Counted from the stretch's first letter, positions 1 to 8,875 are shown. The stretch: DNA of 64,000 bases from Desulfovibrio porci (GCF_009696265.1 NZ_VUMH01000006.1:62001-126000); one strand, 5' to 3'. A program made the numbers and translations. Notes: generated from the letters alone by a model not told the origin.

Positions 1-1095
1 CCTGCCGTTGGCGTCGCGGTGAGTCACGTAGCCGCGCCCCAGTATCCAGGCCCAGGTGCCGTCCGCGCGCATCAGGCGGTAAGTGCACTCAAAGGAGTCA
101 CCGTAGCGGGGCGATTCCACCAGGGCCGCCTGCGGGGGCACGATTTTGTGGATATCATCCGGGTGGATTTTCTTTTTCCAGGTTTCAAGATCTCCGGAGA
201 ATTGTTCCGCGGTATAGCCCAGCATGGAGAGGTAGCGGGGGCTGTAGTAGACCTCGTCGGTGGCGGCGTCCCAATCCCAGAGGCCGTCGCCGGCGGCGTT
301 GATGGCCAGCAGCAGGCGGCCCGCGTCCTGGGAGCTGTCCCGCGCGGAAGCGCTGGTGGCGTCGATGCGTTGCAGGCTGCCCGCCAGCTCCGTGGCGCGC
401 CCGTCGGCGTCGCGTTCCAGCACCGCGCCGTGCAGGGCGAAACGCGCGTATTCGCCGTTTTCAAGGCGGATGCGCAAGAGGTCTTCAATGCCGTCGCCCC
501 ACTGGGATTGTTCCAGTGGAAGCTGATAGCGGCAGGTGGAGGCGCCTCCCTCCTCCGGATGCAGGCGTTGCCGCCACTGCTCCGGAGTGATGACCATCGG
601 CCGGGCGTCGGCGTAGCCGAGCAGGGCCGCACAGCGGCCGTCCATGCGTATGGTTCGTTTGGGCAGGGAACACTGCCAGTAGCCCGTATCCGGCGCGCCC
701 GCGCTGGCGGACGTCACGGGCGGGCGGTAGGCCAGCGTCCCGGACACGCTGTACTGGCCGACGGCGCGCACGGCGCGGCCCTCGGAATTCCGTTCCACCA
801 CCAGCAGGCTGGCGCGGACCATCAGATCATCAAAAGGAAAGACCATCTCCAGCATGGGGCCGTTGGCCCCGCTCAGAACGCCTTCCAGCAGTTCATGCAG
901 CGCAGGCAGGCAGTCGGGCGGAATGTGGGCGGCGAAAGCCGCCATGGTGGCCGGGACATCATTTTCAAGGCGTAACTTGAGGCGGGCTCCCTCGCTCAGA
1001 AAAAGCATATCCGTGGGAATATGCCATTCCCACAGGGGATCGGATGTGTCGAGCTGTATCTGATATCCGATGGAACCACGCGCGTCGTGTGCCAT
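1..1095 (-). CDS. PAS-domain sensory protein, N-terminal part (cut by window edge)
   Basis: Open reading frame from an ATG at 1095 down to base 1 with no stop, giving 365 residues; the C-terminal output domain lies outside the window. The N-terminal half (about 1-240) is weakly PAS-like, with one recognisable segment reading LLGYADARP followed by an HPEE motif. A clear PAS/PAC unit occupies about 255-365: it has the GLWDWDAATDEVYYSP opening, the SMLGYT segment, an HPDD motif and a closing YRLMRADGTWAWI. Such proteins sense small ligands or redox state and usually feed a GGDEF, EAL or histidine kinase domain; which one cannot be told here. There is no signal peptide or membrane segment, so it is probably cytosolic. 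Confidence 0.8.
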   Translation of the reverse strand, partial: MAHDARGSIGYQIQLDTSDPLWEWHIPTDMLFLSEGARLKLRLENDVPATMAAFAAHIPPDCLPALHELLEGVLSGANGPMLEMVFPFDDLMVRASLLVVERNSEGRAVRAVGQYSVSGTLAYRPPVTSASAGAPDTGYWQCSLPKRTIRMDGRCAALLGYADARPMVITPEQWRQRLHPEEGGASTCRYQLPLEQSQWGDGIEDLLRIRLENGEYARFALHGAVLERDADGRATELAGSLQRIDATSASARDSSQDAGRLLLAINAAGDGLWDWDAATDEVYYSPRYLSMLGYTAEQFSGDLETWKKKIHPDDIHKIVPPQAALVESPRYGDSFECTYRLMRADGTWAWILGRGYVTHRDANGR

Positions 1096-1397
1096 AACCA
1101 GAACCTGTGTTACGTCTTTAGGGTTGCTTTGGGGGAAAAGGTAGCCCTCATACCGTAAACATTAATTCCGGGCAAGCCTTGGATGGCGGCCTTTTCCGGA
1201 TAACCGGCAGGCGCCCGGCAGGAGACTTAAATCTCATGCTATGCTGTGGCGGCGGCCAAGTCCAGTCAAGAATGGCAGACGGGTCCGCCATTATCCTTCC
1301 GCTCAAGCACAGGCTGTCGGTTTTTTGTCCGGTGCACTGGCAAATCCAACATAACGGCGGAGCGGCTGAAGAGGGCGACGGGCAGCCTCGCGAAGCG
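1096..1397. other. Intergenic stretch, no gene seen
   Basis: Lies between the start of the PAS protein and the end of the ECF ATPase gene, both on the minus strand. It should hold the promoter of the PAS gene and the 3' end of the transporter transcript. The part next to the PAS start is somewhat AT-richer. I see no convincing promoter boxes, hairpin terminator or riboswitch in it. Confidence 0.5.
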
Positions 1398-2159
1398 CTA
1401 TATCTCGTGTTCGTGCGGCTCGTTGCCCAGAGGATGGGCGTGCATGTGGGCGTGGGCGAAGGACGGGGCGCAAGAGGTGAGGCGGCCGTCCAGAATGGTC
1501 AGATATTCCGTGGAGGTTTGGGCCAGAAAGTCCCAGTCGTGGGAAATGGTGATCCGGGCTGTGGAAAGGCCGCGCAGGATATCAATGATCCGTTGGCGCG
1601 CGTCGTTGTCCAGACCGTTGGTGGGTTCGTCCAGCAGCAGGGCTTCGGGCCGCATGGCCAGCACGGTGGCCAGGGAGATCAGTTTTTTTTCGCCGCCGGA
1701 CAGGCGGTGGGTGAGGCGTTGTTCAAAACCCGCAAGCCCGAGATCCTCCAAGGTTTCCAGAGCGCGTTGACGGGCTTTGCCGGGCGTGAGCCCCAGATTG
1801 AGCGGGCCGAAGGCCACATCTTCCAGCACGGTGGGGAAAAAAAGCTGGTCCTCGGCGTGCTGGAGCACGAATCCCACCTTGCAGCGCAGTTCGCGGAAAT
1901 CTTTTTCACGGCTGAGGATCTGCCCGTGAAAGCGGACCATACCCCGCTGTGGCCGGGCCAGCCCTGTGATACAGCGGAAAAATGTGGTTTTGCCGCTGCC
2001 GTTGGGACCGTACAGACCGACCTTTTGCGCCGGAAAAAGAGCGAAATTCACATCGCGCAGCACTGTTCTCGGCTTCCCGTCACGCGCATAGGCGAAGTCG
2101 ACGTGCTCCAGACTGAAGATGGCTTCCCCGTCAACGTGGGAAGCAACGGGTTCAGACAT
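1398..2159 (-). CDS. cbiO: ECF-type nickel/cobalt transporter ATPase (CbiO/NikO)
   Basis: 253-residue ABC ATPase that powers metal uptake together with the CbiQ and CbiM proteins encoded upstream. Walker A GPNGSGKTT, signature LSGGEKK and Walker B LLLDEP are all present. The start is placed at the ATG at 2159 (MSEPVASH) because a longer reading frame would run far into cbiQ; the chosen start overlaps the cbiQ stop by 8 bases, as expected for coupled genes. The C-terminus has an alternating histidine tail (AHAHMHAH, later HEHE), which could bind metal ions. Nickel rather than cobalt is suggested by the NikK/NikL-like partners, but this is inference. Confidence 0.9.
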   Translation of the reverse strand: MSEPVASHVDGEAIFSLEHVDFAYARDGKPRTVLRDVNFALFPAQKVGLYGPNGSGKTTFFRCITGLARPQRGMVRFHGQILSREKDFRELRCKVGFVLQHAEDQLFFPTVLEDVAFGPLNLGLTPGKARQRALETLEDLGLAGFEQRLTHRLSGGEKKLISLATVLAMRPEALLLDEPTNGLDNDARQRIIDILRGLSTARITISHDWDFLAQTSTEYLTILDGRLTSCAPSFAHAHMHAHPLGNEPHEHEI

Positions 2160-2913
2160 GCGGCCCTCCTTTCCACTCCGTCCAGGCGATGCCCGCCAGG
2201 CAGAGCAGCAGGCCCAGGGCAAACAGCGCGTCCACGGGTCGGGCGCGGAAGACGGTCACGGAGCGGAAGCGGCCCTCAAAGCCGCGCAGCAGCATGGCTT
2301 CGCGCACGCGTAGCGAGCGTTCGTACGCGCGCACCAGGAGCAGGCCCAGCAGGGAGGCCAGGGTGCGGTAGGTGTGCAGATCGGTGCGCGGCCTGAAACC
2401 GCGCAGGCGCGCGGCCACGTTGAGCGTCTGCCATTCCGAGGCGAGCACGTGCACGTAGCGGCCCGTAAACAGAAAGAGAAACACGAGCTTGCGGGGACAA
2501 CGCAGCCGCTCCAGGGCGTGGCCCACGGTGGGCGAATCCATGCCGGCCACCAGGGCCAGAAAGACGCAGACAATGGCGTTGGATTTGATGCTCACCAGCA
2601 GGGACAGGCGCACGCCCTCGGCGCTGATGGCGAACACGCCCCATTGGGCCAGAACCGTGCCCGGCGTGGTCCAGGGCGTCACGCACCAGAGAAAGAGAAT
2701 GAAAATGTTCACCGCCGCCAGCCGACGCAACAGAGGCGATAGCGGCGGGCGCGAAATCGCCAGCAGCGCCGCGCCCAGAGCCAGACCCAGCCAGCAGGCC
2801 GTCAGGTCCTTCAGCAATGCCAGACAGACGGCGGTCAGAGCGGCGAGCGCCAGGCGCACGCGCGGGTCAATGGCCTGAAAAGGCGAAGGACGGACAAAGG
2901 GCTGGTCGAACAC
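2152..2913 (-). CDS. cbiQ: ECF transporter transmembrane T-component (CbiQ/NikQ)
   Basis: 253-residue polytopic inner-membrane protein, the scaffold that couples the ATPase to the substrate-binding CbiM subunit. It has several long hydrophobic stretches and the T-component signature region ending in RAYERSLRVREAMLLRGF, which matches the A-R-G coupling-helix motif of the family. The frame opens at a GTG (2913) with only a weak Shine-Dalgarno sequence. It follows nikL by 88 bases, a gap that contains a terminator-like hairpin, so expression may be attenuated relative to nikK-cbiM-nikL. Confidence 0.88.
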   Translation of the reverse strand: MFDQPFVRPSPFQAIDPRVRLALAALTAVCLALLKDLTACWLGLALGAALLAISRPPLSPLLRRLAAVNIFILFLWCVTPWTTPGTVLAQWGVFAISAEGVRLSLLVSIKSNAIVCVFLALVAGMDSPTVGHALERLRCPRKLVFLFLFTGRYVHVLASEWQTLNVAARLRGFRPRTDLHTYRTLASLLGLLLVRAYERSLRVREAMLLRGFEGRFRSVTVFRARPVDALFALGLLLCLAGIAWTEWKGGPHV

Positions 2914-2941
2914 AAGGTAATTTTTTTATTCCGGTTTCAGA

Positions 2942-2982
2942 GAAAAAAGCGCTCTGCCGCGCGTTCCGAAAGCGGGCGGCAG
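2942..2982 (-). terminator. Terminator/attenuator-like hairpin between nikL and cbiQ
   Basis: On the minus strand the arms CTGCCGC and GCGGCAG (2976-2982 and 2954-2960) can pair and are followed by AGCGC and six T residues. It lies inside the operon, between the nikL stop and the cbiQ start, so partial termination would raise the level of the metal-binding subunits over cbiQ-cbiO. Confidence 0.5.
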
Positions 2983-3001
2983 GGCCGGTCCGGCCTTGTC
3001 A

Positions 3002-3685
3002 TTACCCGCGCCGCCCCTTGAAGTAAAGGCCTATGCCCGCCAGACCCAGAATCCAGCCGATGCCGCCGATGATGTCGCGCAGGCTGGGACCGGCATTGAC
3101 CTGGGCCGCCAGATCACGCCGGATGGGCCCCAGCTTGGCGTCCAGAGCCGCGTTGACGATGGCGCGCACCTCGTCCGGCGTGGCGGAGGGGCCGGTTCGC
3201 GTCAGCGCCGGGGCCGCCGGGGCGGAAGGCGCGGCGGCTGTGGCAGAATCCGCCGCGCCTTGGGGTCTGTCCGCCCCGTCCACCTTTTCCAGGGGGCTTG
3301 CCGTGGGTGCGGCCGCGCCGGAAAATTCGGAGGCATCCATGGTCCAGTCGTTCTGATGGCCTTCGCCCGCGGCAATCTGCATGCGCAGGCCATGACCGGC
3401 GCGCGCCGCCGCAGGCACGGGAAAGCTGAAACGCCCGTTGTCGTCGGTGTGGCCCCGCAGCAGTTCCTTGCCGTCCGTGACGTCAAAAACCGTGACCAGA
3501 CCGTTCTTGACCGGCGAACTGCGGTTGAAGCCGCATTCCACCATGACGCTGTCGCCCTCCAGCCAGGCGAAGATATTGACCCTGTGGGCCTGGGCCGGAG
3601 CCGGAAGCAGCAGCGCGGCCAGCAGCAACAGCGGCACAAGGGCGGCCGCCGGGCGGCGCGGGAAAAACGAAAGGATGTTGTTCAT
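3002..3685 (-). CDS. nikL: NikL-like extra component of nickel ECF transporter
   Basis: 227 residues with an N-terminal signal sequence (about 1-33, ending APAQA) and a mature protein opening HRVNIFAWLEGD, typical of the NikL family that replaces CbiN in some nickel/cobalt ECF systems. The first histidine of the mature protein may bind metal. A C-terminal membrane helix (about 203-222, IGWILGLAGIGLYF) anchors it in the inner membrane; the middle is an alanine/proline-rich linker. The start at 3685 is preceded by AAGGAAT; the frame could extend 8 codons further upstream but without a ribosome site. It sits 30 bases after cbiM. Confidence 0.82.
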   Translation of the reverse strand: MNNILSFFPRRPAAALVPLLLLAALLLPAPAQAHRVNIFAWLEGDSVMVECGFNRSSPVKNGLVTVFDVTDGKELLRGHTDDNGRFSFPVPAAARAGHGLRMQIAAGEGHQNDWTMDASEFSGAAAPTASPLEKVDGADRPQGAADSATAAAPSAPAAPALTRTGPSATPDEVRAIVNAALDAKLGPIRRDLAAQVNAGPSLRDIIGGIGWILGLAGIGLYFKGRRG

Positions 3686-3715
3686 GGCGGATTCCTTTAA
3701 CAACGGCAAGGGCGT

Positions 3716-4327
3716 TCAGGCGCGCGCGGTTTGGAACATTTCGGGACGCACGCGATGAATAAAGACCACGGTGAACATGGTGATCAGGCCTTCCGCCAGC
3801 ATGACGGGCAGATGGGCCAGAAGCAGCAATTGCGCGGCGGCCCGGAAGCCCTCGCTGGTGAAAGCCAGGGCCAGGGCGGTGAGCACGGCGGCCAGGGCCA
3901 CGCCCAGCACGCCGCCGCAGAAGGCAGCCGCGCGGATGCCCGCCGGGCCGGGCCAGATATGAATGACGCCCCGGTAACAGTACCAGGCCAGCACGCTGGA
4001 AAAACCCATGGTGAAGGTGTTCACGCCCAGTACGGTGAGACCGCCGAACTGAAAGAGCAGAGCCTGCAGCAGCAGCGCCGTCAGAATGGCGGGAAAAGCC
4101 GCCCAGCCCAGCAGTACGCCCACCAGGCCGTTGAGGATCAGGTGAACGCTGGAAAAGCCGACGGGGACATGGATCAGCGAACCCACGAAAAAGGCCGCCG
4201 AAAGAATGCCCACGGTCATCAGCCGGTCATAATCCAGTTTACGCAGGCCGATGGCCGTGCCCGCCGCCGCCAGAACCGCGCCCGCGCCGAGCACGGCCGG
4301 GGAAAGGACGCCTTCCGCGATATGCAT
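3716..4327 (-). CDS. cbiM: Substrate-binding membrane subunit CbiM/NikM
   Basis: 203-residue polytopic membrane protein starting MHIAEGVLSP, the conserved N-terminus of CbiM/NikM in which the amino group and His2 bind the metal ion. The further family signatures are a second cluster around HVPVGFSSVHLILNG and about six to seven hydrophobic helices. It recognises the metal and works with the T-component and ATPase encoded downstream. A good AAGGAAA ribosome site precedes the ATG. Neighbours on both sides (nikK upstream, nikL downstream) favour nickel as substrate. Confidence 0.92.
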   Translation of the reverse strand: MHIAEGVLSPAVLGAGAVLAAAGTAIGLRKLDYDRLMTVGILSAAFFVGSLIHVPVGFSSVHLILNGLVGVLLGWAAFPAILTALLLQALLFQFGGLTVLGVNTFTMGFSSVLAWYCYRGVIHIWPGPAGIRAAAFCGGVLGVALAAVLTALALAFTSEGFRAAAQLLLLAHLPVMLAEGLITMFTVVFIHRVRPEMFQTARA

Positions 4328-4402
4328 GCTGTTTCCTTGCGGCAGTTTCGCGCCGGGCCGGGGAGCGTCCCCCGCCGGTCCGGCGCGGAAGAGCGGTCGC
4401 TT

Positions 4403-5173
4403 TTACTTGGTTTTGGGAGCCGCAAATTCCAGCCAGAGCACCGCGCCCAGTTCCACGGACTTGGCTTCGCCCTTGTAATCCATCTTTTCCTTGGCCGTGT
4501 TCAGGGCCGCGAAGCCCCACCAGCCAGCCCAGGGCACGCCGTAGGAAAACACGCCGTTTTCGTCGGCCTTGACCACCTGGGTGACAAAATATTCATTGGG
4601 CGGCACATGTCCCTTGGTCCTGTTGTAGGATTCCACTTCCACTTCCGCGCCGGGCACGGGTTTGCCGTCCAGCAGCACGCGGCCCTGAAAGACGTTGCCC
4701 GCATAATTGCCGAAAGGCCGGGTCAGGGGTACGATTTCCGTCTTCAGGCCCAGGGCTTCGTCCCAGCCTTCCTCGCCGCCGAAGGCGGCCACGGCGGTTT
4801 TGGCATAGTGGACGATGTAGCAGTCCTCGGCGGGTTCGAAGTAGGGTTCGGGTTCCACGGCGAACTGGTAGACGCCGGGCTTTTTGATCTTGAAGGCGGC
4901 CTGCCAGGCCTTGTGCCCCATGATCGCGGTGGGCTTGAGGCTGGCCTTGAGATCCTCGGTTTTGCCGTCCAGGGTGACGGTGAAGGCTTTGGGCGCGGCC
5001 ATGTCCATGCCCTGCATTTCCATGGGGTGGGAGAACGAAATATCCAGTTTCAGATCAGCGTCTTTTTTTTCCGTCACCGTGGCGGTGGAGGGAATGACCA
5101 TGCCGAAATGCGCCTCGGCCTGCGTGGCGACACAGAACAACAGGGCCAGGCTTGCGCAGCAGATTTTCCACAT
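4403..5173 (-). CDS. nikK: Periplasmic DUF4198/NikK-like metal-binding protein
   Basis: 256-residue secreted protein, first gene of the ECF metal operon. A signal peptide (MWKICC to about residue 22, ending TQAEA) is followed by HFGMVIPS, the usual start of mature DUF4198/NikK proteins. The middle carries an [10 protein letters not shown] segment rich in His/Met, suited to metal capture. A beta-sandwich-like C-terminal half ([14 protein letters not shown]) is typical of the family. It probably collects Ni(II) in the periplasm and passes it to CbiM. AAGGACGAG precedes the ATG. Confidence 0.82.
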   Translation of the reverse strand: MWKICCASLALLFCVATQAEAHFGMVIPSTATVTEKKDADLKLDISFSHPMEMQGMDMAAPKAFTVTLDGKTEDLKASLKPTAIMGHKAWQAAFKIKKPGVYQFAVEPEPYFEPAEDCYIVHYAKTAVAAFGGEEGWDEALGLKTEIVPLTRPFGNYAGNVFQGRVLLDGKPVPGAEVEVESYNRTKGHVPPNEYFVTQVVKADENGVFSYGVPWAGWWGFAALNTAKEKMDYKGEAKSVELGAVLWLEFAAPKTK

Positions 5174-5249
5174 AATCTCGTCCTTTTTGGCTTGGAATGG
5201 CGGCGGTTTCCGACACGGATTCCGCCCTTGCTTGCATATGCGAAGTTAT

Positions 5250-5276
5250 AGTAGCACAAATTTTTAAAAAGTAGCA
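5250..5276. promoter_or_regulatory. Direct repeats AGTAGCA upstream of the metal-uptake operon
   Basis: Two copies of AGTAGCA begin at 5250 and 5270, exactly 20 bp apart (about two helical turns), in the AT-rich stretch between nikK (minus) and the amidotransferase gene (plus). The position fits a regulator or promoter element for the nik/cbi operon. This is not the inverted repeat expected for a NikR operator. No regulator gene is nearby. Confidence 0.3.
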
Positions 5277-5378
5277 ATAAATAATTGCGGCAATCCCGGT
5301 CGTGCCGTATTCGCATACGCGCCGGACATTGCCTTGCCGGGGCGGGGCGACTAAAAATATCCGCGGGAGGTGGAAAGA

Positions 5379-6074
5379 ATGCGTTGCCTTGTCTTACAAC
5401 ATGTGGCTTTTGAATCTCTGGGCGTTTTTGCCGGACCGCTGGAAGAGGCGGGCTATACGGTCAGCTATGTCCAGGCCGGGCTTGCGCCCCTGGACAAGCG
5501 GGAATGGCTGGACGCCGAGCTGGCCGTGATCCTGGGCGGTCCCATCGGCGTGGATCAGGTGGACGTTTACCCCTTTTTGCGCTTGGAACTGGATTTAACC
5601 AAAGCCCGTCTGGCTTCGGGCCGCCCCTTGCTGGGCGTCTGCCTGGGCGCGCAGCTGATGGCCGCGGCGCTCGGCGCGCGGGTTTACGCCGGGCGCGGCA
5701 AGGAAATCGGCTGGGGCGCGCTGGAGCTGACCCCGGCCGGGCAACGCGGGCCGCTGGCCGAACTGGAGGACGCCCCGGTGCTGCACTGGCACGGCGACAC
5801 CTTTGATCTGCCCGCCGGAACGGAACTGCTGGCCTCCAGCGCCATGACGCCGCATCAGGCCTTCCGCGCCGGACGCGGGCAACTGGCCCTGCAATTCCAC
5901 CCCGAGGCGGACGCGACGCGCATGGAAACCTGGCTCATCGGACATTGCTGTGAACTGGCCCAGGCCGGTCTGGACCCCCGGCGCATCCGGGAAGACGCCC
6001 TGCGCCTGGGCGCGGCGGCGCGCCGGGCCGGTCAGGCCTTTTTCCGGCGCTGGCTGGCCGAGGAGACGGTATGA
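5379..6074 (+). CDS. Class I glutamine amidotransferase-like protein
   Basis: 231-residue stand-alone GATase-1 protein of the GMP-synthase-subunit-like family. The nucleophile elbow reads GVCLGAQL, with the catalytic cysteine in it, and the C-terminal histidine/glutamate pair is in LQFHPEAD. Oxyanion-strand glycines are in ILGGPIGV. These enzymes hydrolyse glutamine or gamma-glutamyl compounds; the true substrate is unknown. The ATG at 5379 is chosen over an in-frame GTG at 5370 because GGGAGG at 5365-5370 is at ideal distance. It is a single-gene unit ending in a strong terminator. Confidence 0.85.
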   Translation: MRCLVLQHVAFESLGVFAGPLEEAGYTVSYVQAGLAPLDKREWLDAELAVILGGPIGVDQVDVYPFLRLELDLTKARLASGRPLLGVCLGAQLMAAALGARVYAGRGKEIGWGALELTPAGQRGPLAELEDAPVLHWHGDTFDLPAGTELLASSAMTPHQAFRAGRGQLALQFHPEADATRMETWLIGHCCELAQAGLDPRRIREDALRLGAAARRAGQAFFRRWLAEETV

Positions 6075-6099
6075 AAAACGCCCCGAACGGGGCGTTTTT
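6074..6099. terminator. Bidirectional rho-independent terminator
   Basis: Perfect inverted repeat AAAAACGCCCC-GAAC-GGGGCGTTTTT. It begins inside the stop codon of the amidotransferase gene and also serves the convergent gene that ends at 6122. Confidence 0.92.
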
Positions 6100-6121
6100 C
6101 AGTAAGTTATCGCGTTTTTTA

Positions 6122-6577
6122 TTATTGCGGGAGCAGCTTGGCGTAATCGGCGCTCTTGACGTTCTTCTTGATGAAATTCAGCGCTTCCTTCTGGTTTCCG
6201 GCCAGGGAGCTGACCATGAACACGTCGCCCTGAACGGCCACCCAGGCCTGACAGGGCACTTCCTGCTGAGTGAAGTTGAAGGTGTACTGGCCGTTCTTTT
6301 CCACCGGGGGCTTTTCCGCCTTGAACTGGGTGGCGAACATCCCGGCAATGGTTTTGGCGTCGGCGCCGCTGCTGGGGCCCACCACCATGGTGACGGAAAC
6401 GCCGCTCGTGTTTTTGGCGAAGACGGCGCTGGTGATGCCCTGGTTTTCCGTGGGCGGCATGATAACCTTCCAGTCGTCAGGCATATTGACCGTAAAATAT
6501 TTGGTGCTCAACTCCTCGGCCATGGCGGGCAGGGCCAGCAGCATAATGAACACAAAAGCCGCAAATTTTTTCAACAT
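6122..6577 (-). CDS. Small secreted protein of unknown function
   Basis: 151 residues with a clear signal peptide (MLKKFAAFVFIMLLALPAMA). The mature protein opens EELSTKYFTVNMPDDWK, which resembles small periplasmic proteins of the DcrB/PsbP-like beta fold (a long N-terminal strand with a P-D-W-K motif), but I would not assign a function. It ends in a lysine-rich helix. The start at 6577 has AGGAG seven bases upstream; a 12-codon longer frame has no ribosome site. It is convergent with the amidotransferase gene and probably monocistronic. Confidence 0.75.
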   Translation of the reverse strand: MLKKFAAFVFIMLLALPAMAEELSTKYFTVNMPDDWKVIMPPTENQGITSAVFAKNTSGVSVTMVVGPSSGADAKTIAGMFATQFKAEKPPVEKNGQYTFNFTQQEVPCQAWVAVQGDVFMVSSLAGNQKEALNFIKKNVKSADYAKLLPQ

Positions 6578-6757
6578 GAACGTTTCTCCTGCGAGTGATG
6601 CGCCTGCGTACAAGGCTGGCAGTCAATGCTGCGCGGCGGCCGGCAAAACATATCGTCCGCCGCCAAGGCCCCGGACGCCGGGCCTGTTGCCGTTCTATCC
6701 AATGCCTGTTGAAAAGACAAGTGAACCCTTGGGGACCGGCCGGAAAGACCGCTCCGC

Positions 6758-7342
6758 TCAATGCCGCCCGAGACCGGCGGCCTCCTTGCCCAGAGCGAAG
6801 CCCTTGCCCAGCGGCGCGCCCAGGTTCCAGTAAGTTCTGCTTACGGGCGCGAAGAGCAGCGGATTGATCAGGGCCGGGTCCGGTTTGCCCTTGGCGTCCA
6901 GGCAGTCCTCGCGGATTTTCACGTCCAGGACTTCGCCGATGAAGAAGGTGTGCGTGCCCAGATCATGGTGCTCGCGCAGGCGCAGTTCCAGCACGGCCGG
7001 GCATTCGGCCGCATAGGGCGCGTCCGCCAGACTGCCCTTGACGGGCGTAAAGTCCAGCAATTCGAATTTGTCCGTATCCCGGCCCGAGCGCATTCCGGCG
7101 GCGTCGGCTCTGGCGGCCATGTCGGCCGAGGGGATGCTGATGGTGAAGGCCTGACGCTCCAGAATGGAATCATGGCTCCAGCGCTCATGGGCGATGCCCA
7201 CGCCTACGCAGGGCGGACGCGAGCAACAGATGCCCGCCCAGGCGGCGGTCATGATATTGGGGCGGCCGTCACGGTCATAACTGCCGATGAGAAAGGCGGG
7301 CGCGGGCAAAGCAAAGGGCAGGGGCCCCAGCGAGGTAAACAT
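6758..7342 (-). CDS. Flavin reductase-like FMN-binding protein
   Basis: 194-residue member of the flavin-reductase-like (split barrel) family. Family marks are the N-terminal LPAPAFLIGSYDRDGRPNIM segment, the AWAGICCSRPPCVGVGI strand pair, and a C-terminal RTYWNLGAPLGKGFALGKE. These proteins bind FMN and often pass electrons in anaerobes. The ATG at 7342 has AAGGAG upstream; the longer frame runs through a possibly structured leader. It is a single gene between a small secreted protein and metY. Confidence 0.85.
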   Translation of the reverse strand: MFTSLGPLPFALPAPAFLIGSYDRDGRPNIMTAAWAGICCSRPPCVGVGIAHERWSHDSILERQAFTISIPSADMAARADAAGMRSGRDTDKFELLDFTPVKGSLADAPYAAECPAVLELRLREHHDLGTHTFFIGEVLDVKIREDCLDAKGKPDPALINPLLFAPVSRTYWNLGAPLGKGFALGKEAAGLGRH

Positions 7343-7360
7343 GGCGAACTCCTTGTCTGA

Positions 7361-7442
7361 GAGCTGTTTCCGAATGGTCGTTGCTTGAGGCGGCGGACTT
7401 GCGGGCCGGACGGAGACGGCACGCGGCGTCCGGAAACAGCTC
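7361..7442 (-). promoter_or_regulatory. Possible structured 5' leader of the flavin reductase gene
   Basis: A perfect 12-bp inverted repeat, GAGCTGTTTCCG (7361-7372) and its complement (7431-7442), encloses 58 bp. Inside on the minus strand CCGGACG and CGTCCGG can form a second hairpin that shares three bases with the outer stem, so two alternative folds are possible. The closing stem lies just upstream of the AAGGAG ribosome site. It does not match the FMN (RFN) riboswitch consensus that I know. Confidence 0.45.
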
Positions 7443-7585
7443 CCGGGATGAGCAAACTCAGCGGACCACGAGACGATCCGCCTCACTAAATTACGCTCCG
7501 GCCGCGCGGGCGGCAAGGGTTTATCCTCCGAACGCCGGAGGCCGACAGCGCTTTCCCCTTTCTGCCCGCTCCAAACAGAATGCGT

Positions 7586-8875
7586 CTATCCTTCTCCGAG
7601 CGCCTGCTCCAGGTCGGCCAGGATGTCGTCAATATGCTCAATGCCGATGGACAGGCGCACGGTATTGGGCCGGATGCCGGTCTCGGCCAGTTCCGCCGGG
7701 CTGAGTTGGGCGTGGGTGGTGGACGCCGGATGGATGACCAGCGATTTGACGTCCGCTACGTTGGCCAGCAGGGAAAAGATGCGCAGCCGGTCGATGCAGG
7801 ACCTGGCCTCGGCCGCGCCGCCCTTGACCTCAAAGCTGAAAATGGAGCCGCCGCCGTGGGGAAAGTATTTTTTGTACAGGGCGTGGCTGGGGCTTTCCGG
7901 CAGGCAGGGATGATTGACGCGCTCCACGCGCGGGTGGCCGCGCAGAAAATCCACCACGGCCAGCGCGTTACGCACATGACGTTCCACCCGCAGGGAGAGG
8001 GTTTCCAGGCCCTGCAAAAAGAGAAAGGCGTGCAGCGGGGCCAGGGTCGCGCCCATATCTCGCAGCAGGATGGCCCGCGCCCGCGCGGCAAAGGCCGCCG
8101 GTCCGGCGGCTTGCGTAAAGCTCAGGCCGTGGTAGCTGGGGTCCGGCTCGCTGAACTGGGGGAATTTGCCCGAAGCCGCCCAGTCGAAGCGTCCGCCGTC
8201 CACGATCACGCCGCCCAAGGCCGCGCCGTGTCCGCCCATGAATTTGGTGGCCGAGTGCACCACGATGTCCGCGCCGTGTTCCAGCGGCCGCAGCAGCCAG
8301 GGCGTGGCGAAGGTATTGTCGATGACCAGGGGGATGCCGTGGCTGTGGGCCAGCCCGGCCAGGGCCTCGATATCCACGATATTGCTGTGGGGATTGCCCA
8401 GGCTTTCGATGTAAACGGCCCTGGTTTCGGGCCGGATGGCCTTGGCGAAGGAGCCGGGCTCGTCCGGATCCGCGAAGCTGGTTTCAATGCCCCAGTTTTT
8501 CAGGGTATGGGCCAGCAGGTTGTAGGTGCCGCCGTAGAGGGTCTTTTCCGCCACGATGTGTCGGCCAGTGCCGGTCAGGTTGAGCAGGGCGTAACTGACC
8601 GCCGCCGCGCCGCTGGCCGTGGCCAGGGCCGCGACCCCGCCTTCCAGGGCGGCCACGCGCCGTTCAAAGGCCTCCTGGGTGGGATTGGTCAGTCGGCTGT
8701 AGATATTGCCGGGTTCGCTCAGATTGAAGCGGGCCTCGGCGTGATCGCAATCGTCAAAGACATAGGACGTGGTCTGGTAAATGGGCACGGCCCTGGCGCC
8801 GCTGGCCGGATCGGCCCGTTCCTGACCGGCGTGGACTTGCAGGGTTTCAAAATGCAGGGGGCGGGTAGCGCTCAT
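7586..8875 (-). CDS. metY: O-acetylhomoserine sulfhydrylase (MetY family)
   Basis: 429-residue PLP enzyme of the Cys/Met metabolism family, expected to make homocysteine from O-acetylhomoserine and sulfide, a sensible route in a sulfide producer. The PLP lysine is K211 in [11 protein letters not shown]. The substrate-phosphate loop reads YSRLTNPT, and [12 protein letters not shown] is diagnostic. The length (about 430) separates it from shorter cystathionine gamma-synthases. It is divergent from cinA, with an inverted repeat in the shared upstream region. Confidence 0.93.
   Translation of the reverse strand: MSATRPLHFETLQVHAGQERADPASGARAVPIYQTTSYVFDDCDHAEARFNLSEPGNIYSRLTNPTQEAFERRVAALEGGVAALATASGAAAVSYALLNLTGTGRHIVAEKTLYGGTYNLLAHTLKNWGIETSFADPDEPGSFAKAIRPETRAVYIESLGNPHSNIVDIEALAGLAHSHGIPLVIDNTFATPWLLRPLEHGADIVVHSATKFMGGHGAALGGVIVDGGRFDWAASGKFPQFSEPDPSYHGLSFTQAAGPAAFAARARAILLRDMGATLAPLHAFLFLQGLETLSLRVERHVRNALAVVDFLRGHPRVERVNHPCLPESPSHALYKKYFPHGGGSIFSFEVKGGAAEARSCIDRLRIFSLLANVADVKSLVIHPASTTHAQLSPAELAETGIRPNTVRLSIGIEHIDDILADLEQALGEG

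Noticed and set aside
1096..1397. Cobalamin or other metal riboswitch near the cbi operon
   Set aside because: This stretch is downstream of the operon, and neither it nor the true leader (5174-5369) shows the conserved blocks of a cobalamin riboswitch.
1179..2396. 405-codon plus-strand frame over cbiO/cbiQ
   Set aside because: Composition typical of an antisense shadow; the minus strand has all ABC motifs.
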